Shown here piece by piece: positions 5,491-6,646 of a stretch of 6,646 bases of DNA (position 1 is the first letter of the stretch; each line of letters starts with the position of its first letter). A program made the translations under genes and the position numbers. The notes beneath the pieces were generated by a model, which was not told the origin of the DNA, ran no database searches, and saw only the letters and a list, made by a program, of their open reading frames with translations. The DNA is from Rhodoferax sp. (lineage in GTDB: Bacteria; Pseudomonadota; Gammaproteobacteria; Burkholderiales; Burkholderiaceae_C), in contig JAQGMQ010000680.1 in assembly GCA_028292305.1 (NCBI GenBank), positions 1-6,646 on the forward strand, read 5' to 3'.

Positions 5491-6122
5491 TCCAGTTGGT
5501 CGATGGGGTTGGACTCCACGCCGGGCTTCTCGGGCTCCATCGCGAAGCGGTCTCGGGTGCGGATGTAGTAGCTCGCGCCGAAGCGGGCCACGGGGAAATA
5601 GTTTTGCAGCTTCACGCGGTGGCGTTCGATGTCGATCAGGTCTTCGCGCGCATGCAGCCACAACACCTCGCCGATGAAGATGTGGCGGCTGGCGGTCTCC
5701 AGCGTCTCGCTGAGCTTGCATTCGAAGGCCACCGGCGCCTCCTTGATGCGCGGCGGACGCACGGCCATGCAGGGCGCCGTGGTCAGGCCCACGTGGTCGA
5801 GTTCGCTGTGGCTGGAAGGCAGCGTTTCGCCGCAGCGGTGCATCTGTTCGGCCATGGGTTCGTCGGCGATGTGCACCACGAATTCACCGTTGGCGATGAT
5901 GTTGGCCGAGGTGTCCTTCAGGTGGTGGTCCTGCAGCTTGTTGACGCTGATCATCAGGATCGGCGGGTCTTCGCCGAGCATGTTGAACATGCTGAACGGG
6001 GCCGCGTTGACCACGCCGTCGGCGTTCTGCGTGGTCACCAGCGCGATCGGCCGCGGCACGATCAGGCTGGCCATCAGCTTGTAGCGCTGGTAGGCGGTGA
6101 GGGTGGCGAAGTCGATTTGCAT
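5487..6122 (-). CDS. Flavin reductase-like domain protein (FMN-binding split barrel)
   Basis: The 211-residue product is a single flavin reductase-like (DIM6/NTAB) split barrel of normal length for the family. Typical marks are the N-terminal strand IVPRPIALVTTQNADGVVNAAPFSMFN (residues 21-47, in parts IVPRPIALVTT and NAAPFSMF), PPILMISVN (53-61), a DT-xxN-I segment (70-75), and GEFVVHIADE (79-88), with VAFECKL, HIFIGEVLWLHA and NYFPVARFGASYY in the second half. Relatives bind FMN and reduce it with NAD(P)H, either to feed a two-component monooxygenase or to act on a substrate. ATG 6122 is preceded by AGGG 6 nt upstream; longer readings of the frame to 6605 overlap the upstream amidohydrolase and are not used. 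It sits 17 nt after that gene and overlaps the next by 4 nt. No partner oxygenase is in the window, so its acceptor is unknown. Confidence 0.88.
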   Translation of the reverse strand: MQIDFATLTAYQRYKLMASLIVPRPIALVTTQNADGVVNAAPFSMFNMLGEDPPILMISVNKLQDHHLKDTSANIIANGEFVVHIADEPMAEQMHRCGETLPSSHSELDHVGLTTAPCMAVRPPRIKEAPVAFECKLSETLETASRHIFIGEVLWLHAREDLIDIERHRVKLQNYFPVARFGASYYIRTRDRFAMEPEKPGVESNPIDQLE

Positions 6123-6139
6123 GAGGGGCCCTTGATTGC

Positions 6140-6646
6140 CTAGTAGTGGGAGACGCGCCAGAGATTGTCGGGCGACACCAGCAGGTGCTGCAGGCCGGTG
6201 CGTTCGATCATGCGGTCGGTGGCGCGTTGCGCGGCTTCCATCACCTCGGCTTCGTCCACCGTGGTCACGCGGCCGGCTTCCATCAGCACCTGGCCGTTGA
6301 CGATGGTGGTGGTCACGTCGCCGCCATTGGCGAACGCGGTGACGCGGTACACCGGCATGTTCAGCGGCATCAGGTGTGGCTTGAACAGGTCGACCAGGAT
6401 GAGGTCGGCCTTCTTGCCGACCTCGATCGAGCCGATGTCGTGTTCCAGGCCGATGGCGCGGGCCGCGTCGATGGTCACCATCTCCAGCACCTTGCCGTGC
6501 GGCAGCACACCCGCGTCGCGGAAGTGGCGGCGGTGGTAGTGCATGCACTGGAACATGTGGCGGAACATGTCGTAGCTGCGGTCGGGCGCGGTGCCGTCCG
6601 AGCACAGCACCACCGTCACCCCGGCGTCCTGCAGCTCGGGCACGGG
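6140..6646 (-). CDS. TRZ/ATZ-type amidohydrolase, C-terminal part (starts outside the window)
   Basis: Only the last 168 codons are visible; the frame is open through base 6646, so the start and the HxH metal motif lie outside. The visible part begins with PVPELQDAGVTVVLCSDG (in the family: PVxxLLxAGVxVxLGTDG), whose Asp is the last metal ligand. It continues with a barrel helix rich in Met and His (DMFRHMFQCMHYHRRHF), VLEMVTIDAARAIGL, IGSIEVGKKADLILVDL and the closing beta domain RVTAFANGGDVTTTIVNGQVLME, all standard for COG0402 deaminases and chlorohydrolases. Residues 131-168 form a helical tail ending LWRVSHY. Family members hydrolyse C-N or C-Cl bonds on ring systems such as triazines, guanine and adenosine derivatives. 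It is the first visible gene of the operon; the promoter is outside. Confidence 0.88.
   Translation of the reverse strand, partial: PVPELQDAGVTVVLCSDGTAPDRSYDMFRHMFQCMHYHRRHFRDAGVLPHGKVLEMVTIDAARAIGLEHDIGSIEVGKKADLILVDLFKPHLMPLNMPVYRVTAFANGGDVTTTIVNGQVLMEAGRVTTVDEAEVMEAAQRATDRMIERTGLQHLLVSPDNLWRVSHY

Noticed and set aside
4144..5568. A 474-codon open frame on the plus strand opposite the CodA-like gene
   Set aside because: Same reason: it mirrors the real gene, is rich in His, Gln, Arg and Ala, and starts inside the G-rich tract and REP-like repeat.
5491..5721. N-terminal extension of the CodA-like gene to an earlier start at 5721
   Set aside because: The extra 77 residues overlap the flavin reductase gene, are Arg, Pro and His rich, and have no counterpart in the family; ATG 5490 gives a normal length.
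6123..6605. N-terminal extension of the flavin reductase gene to 6605
   Set aside because: The extension overlaps the upstream amidohydrolase and is a shifted-frame shadow of it; ATG 6122 gives the normal split-barrel length.

Overview
The window is GC-rich DNA in which every gene I can support is on the minus strand. The codon use, the dense gene packing and a palindromic intergenic repeat of the CTTCGACAGGCTCAGG type (which I recall as common in Burkholderiales and related groups, not searched here) suggest a betaproteobacterium, possibly Comamonadaceae. This assignment is inference.

In the direction of transcription (high to low coordinates) the layout is as follows. (1) 6646-6140 is the C-terminal part of a TRZ/ATZ-type amidohydrolase, cut by the window edge. 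(2) 6122-5487 is a complete flavin reductase-like split-barrel protein, starting 17 nt after gene 1 ends. (3) 5490-4288 is a cytosine deaminase (CodA)-like amidohydrolase whose start overlaps the previous stop in an ATGA. (4) 4287-4121 is an intergenic segment with a REP-like palindrome and a G-rich tract. (5) 4120-2654 is a second full-length amidohydrolase of the chlorohydrolase/deaminase type that lacks the usual HxH metal motif. (6) 2653-2565 holds a convincing sigma70-type promoter and a Shine-Dalgarno site for the next gene. (7) 2564-1509 is a winged-helix plus Rossmann SAM-dependent methyltransferase. (8) 1508-1087 is about 420 bp without a supported gene; it contains short repeats, an AT-rich island and three consecutive inverted repeats. 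(9) 1086-1 is the N-terminal 362 codons of a DUF2339 membrane protein that runs off the window.

Genes 1 to 3 form a tight operon and gene 5 is probably related to it: three divergent amidohydrolases plus a flavin reductase-like protein suggest stepwise breakdown or modification of a nitrogen-containing compound (triazine, pyrimidine or similar C-N substrate). No oxygenase, transporter or regulator is visible, so the substrate cannot be named. The methyltransferase and the DUF2339 gene appear to be separate units.

The points most worth following are the amidohydrolase with a rewritten active site (2654-4120), the operon itself as a candidate uncharacterised catabolic pathway, the G-rich tract that replaces a normal ribosome binding site before that amidohydrolase, and the triple dyad ahead of the DUF2339 gene.
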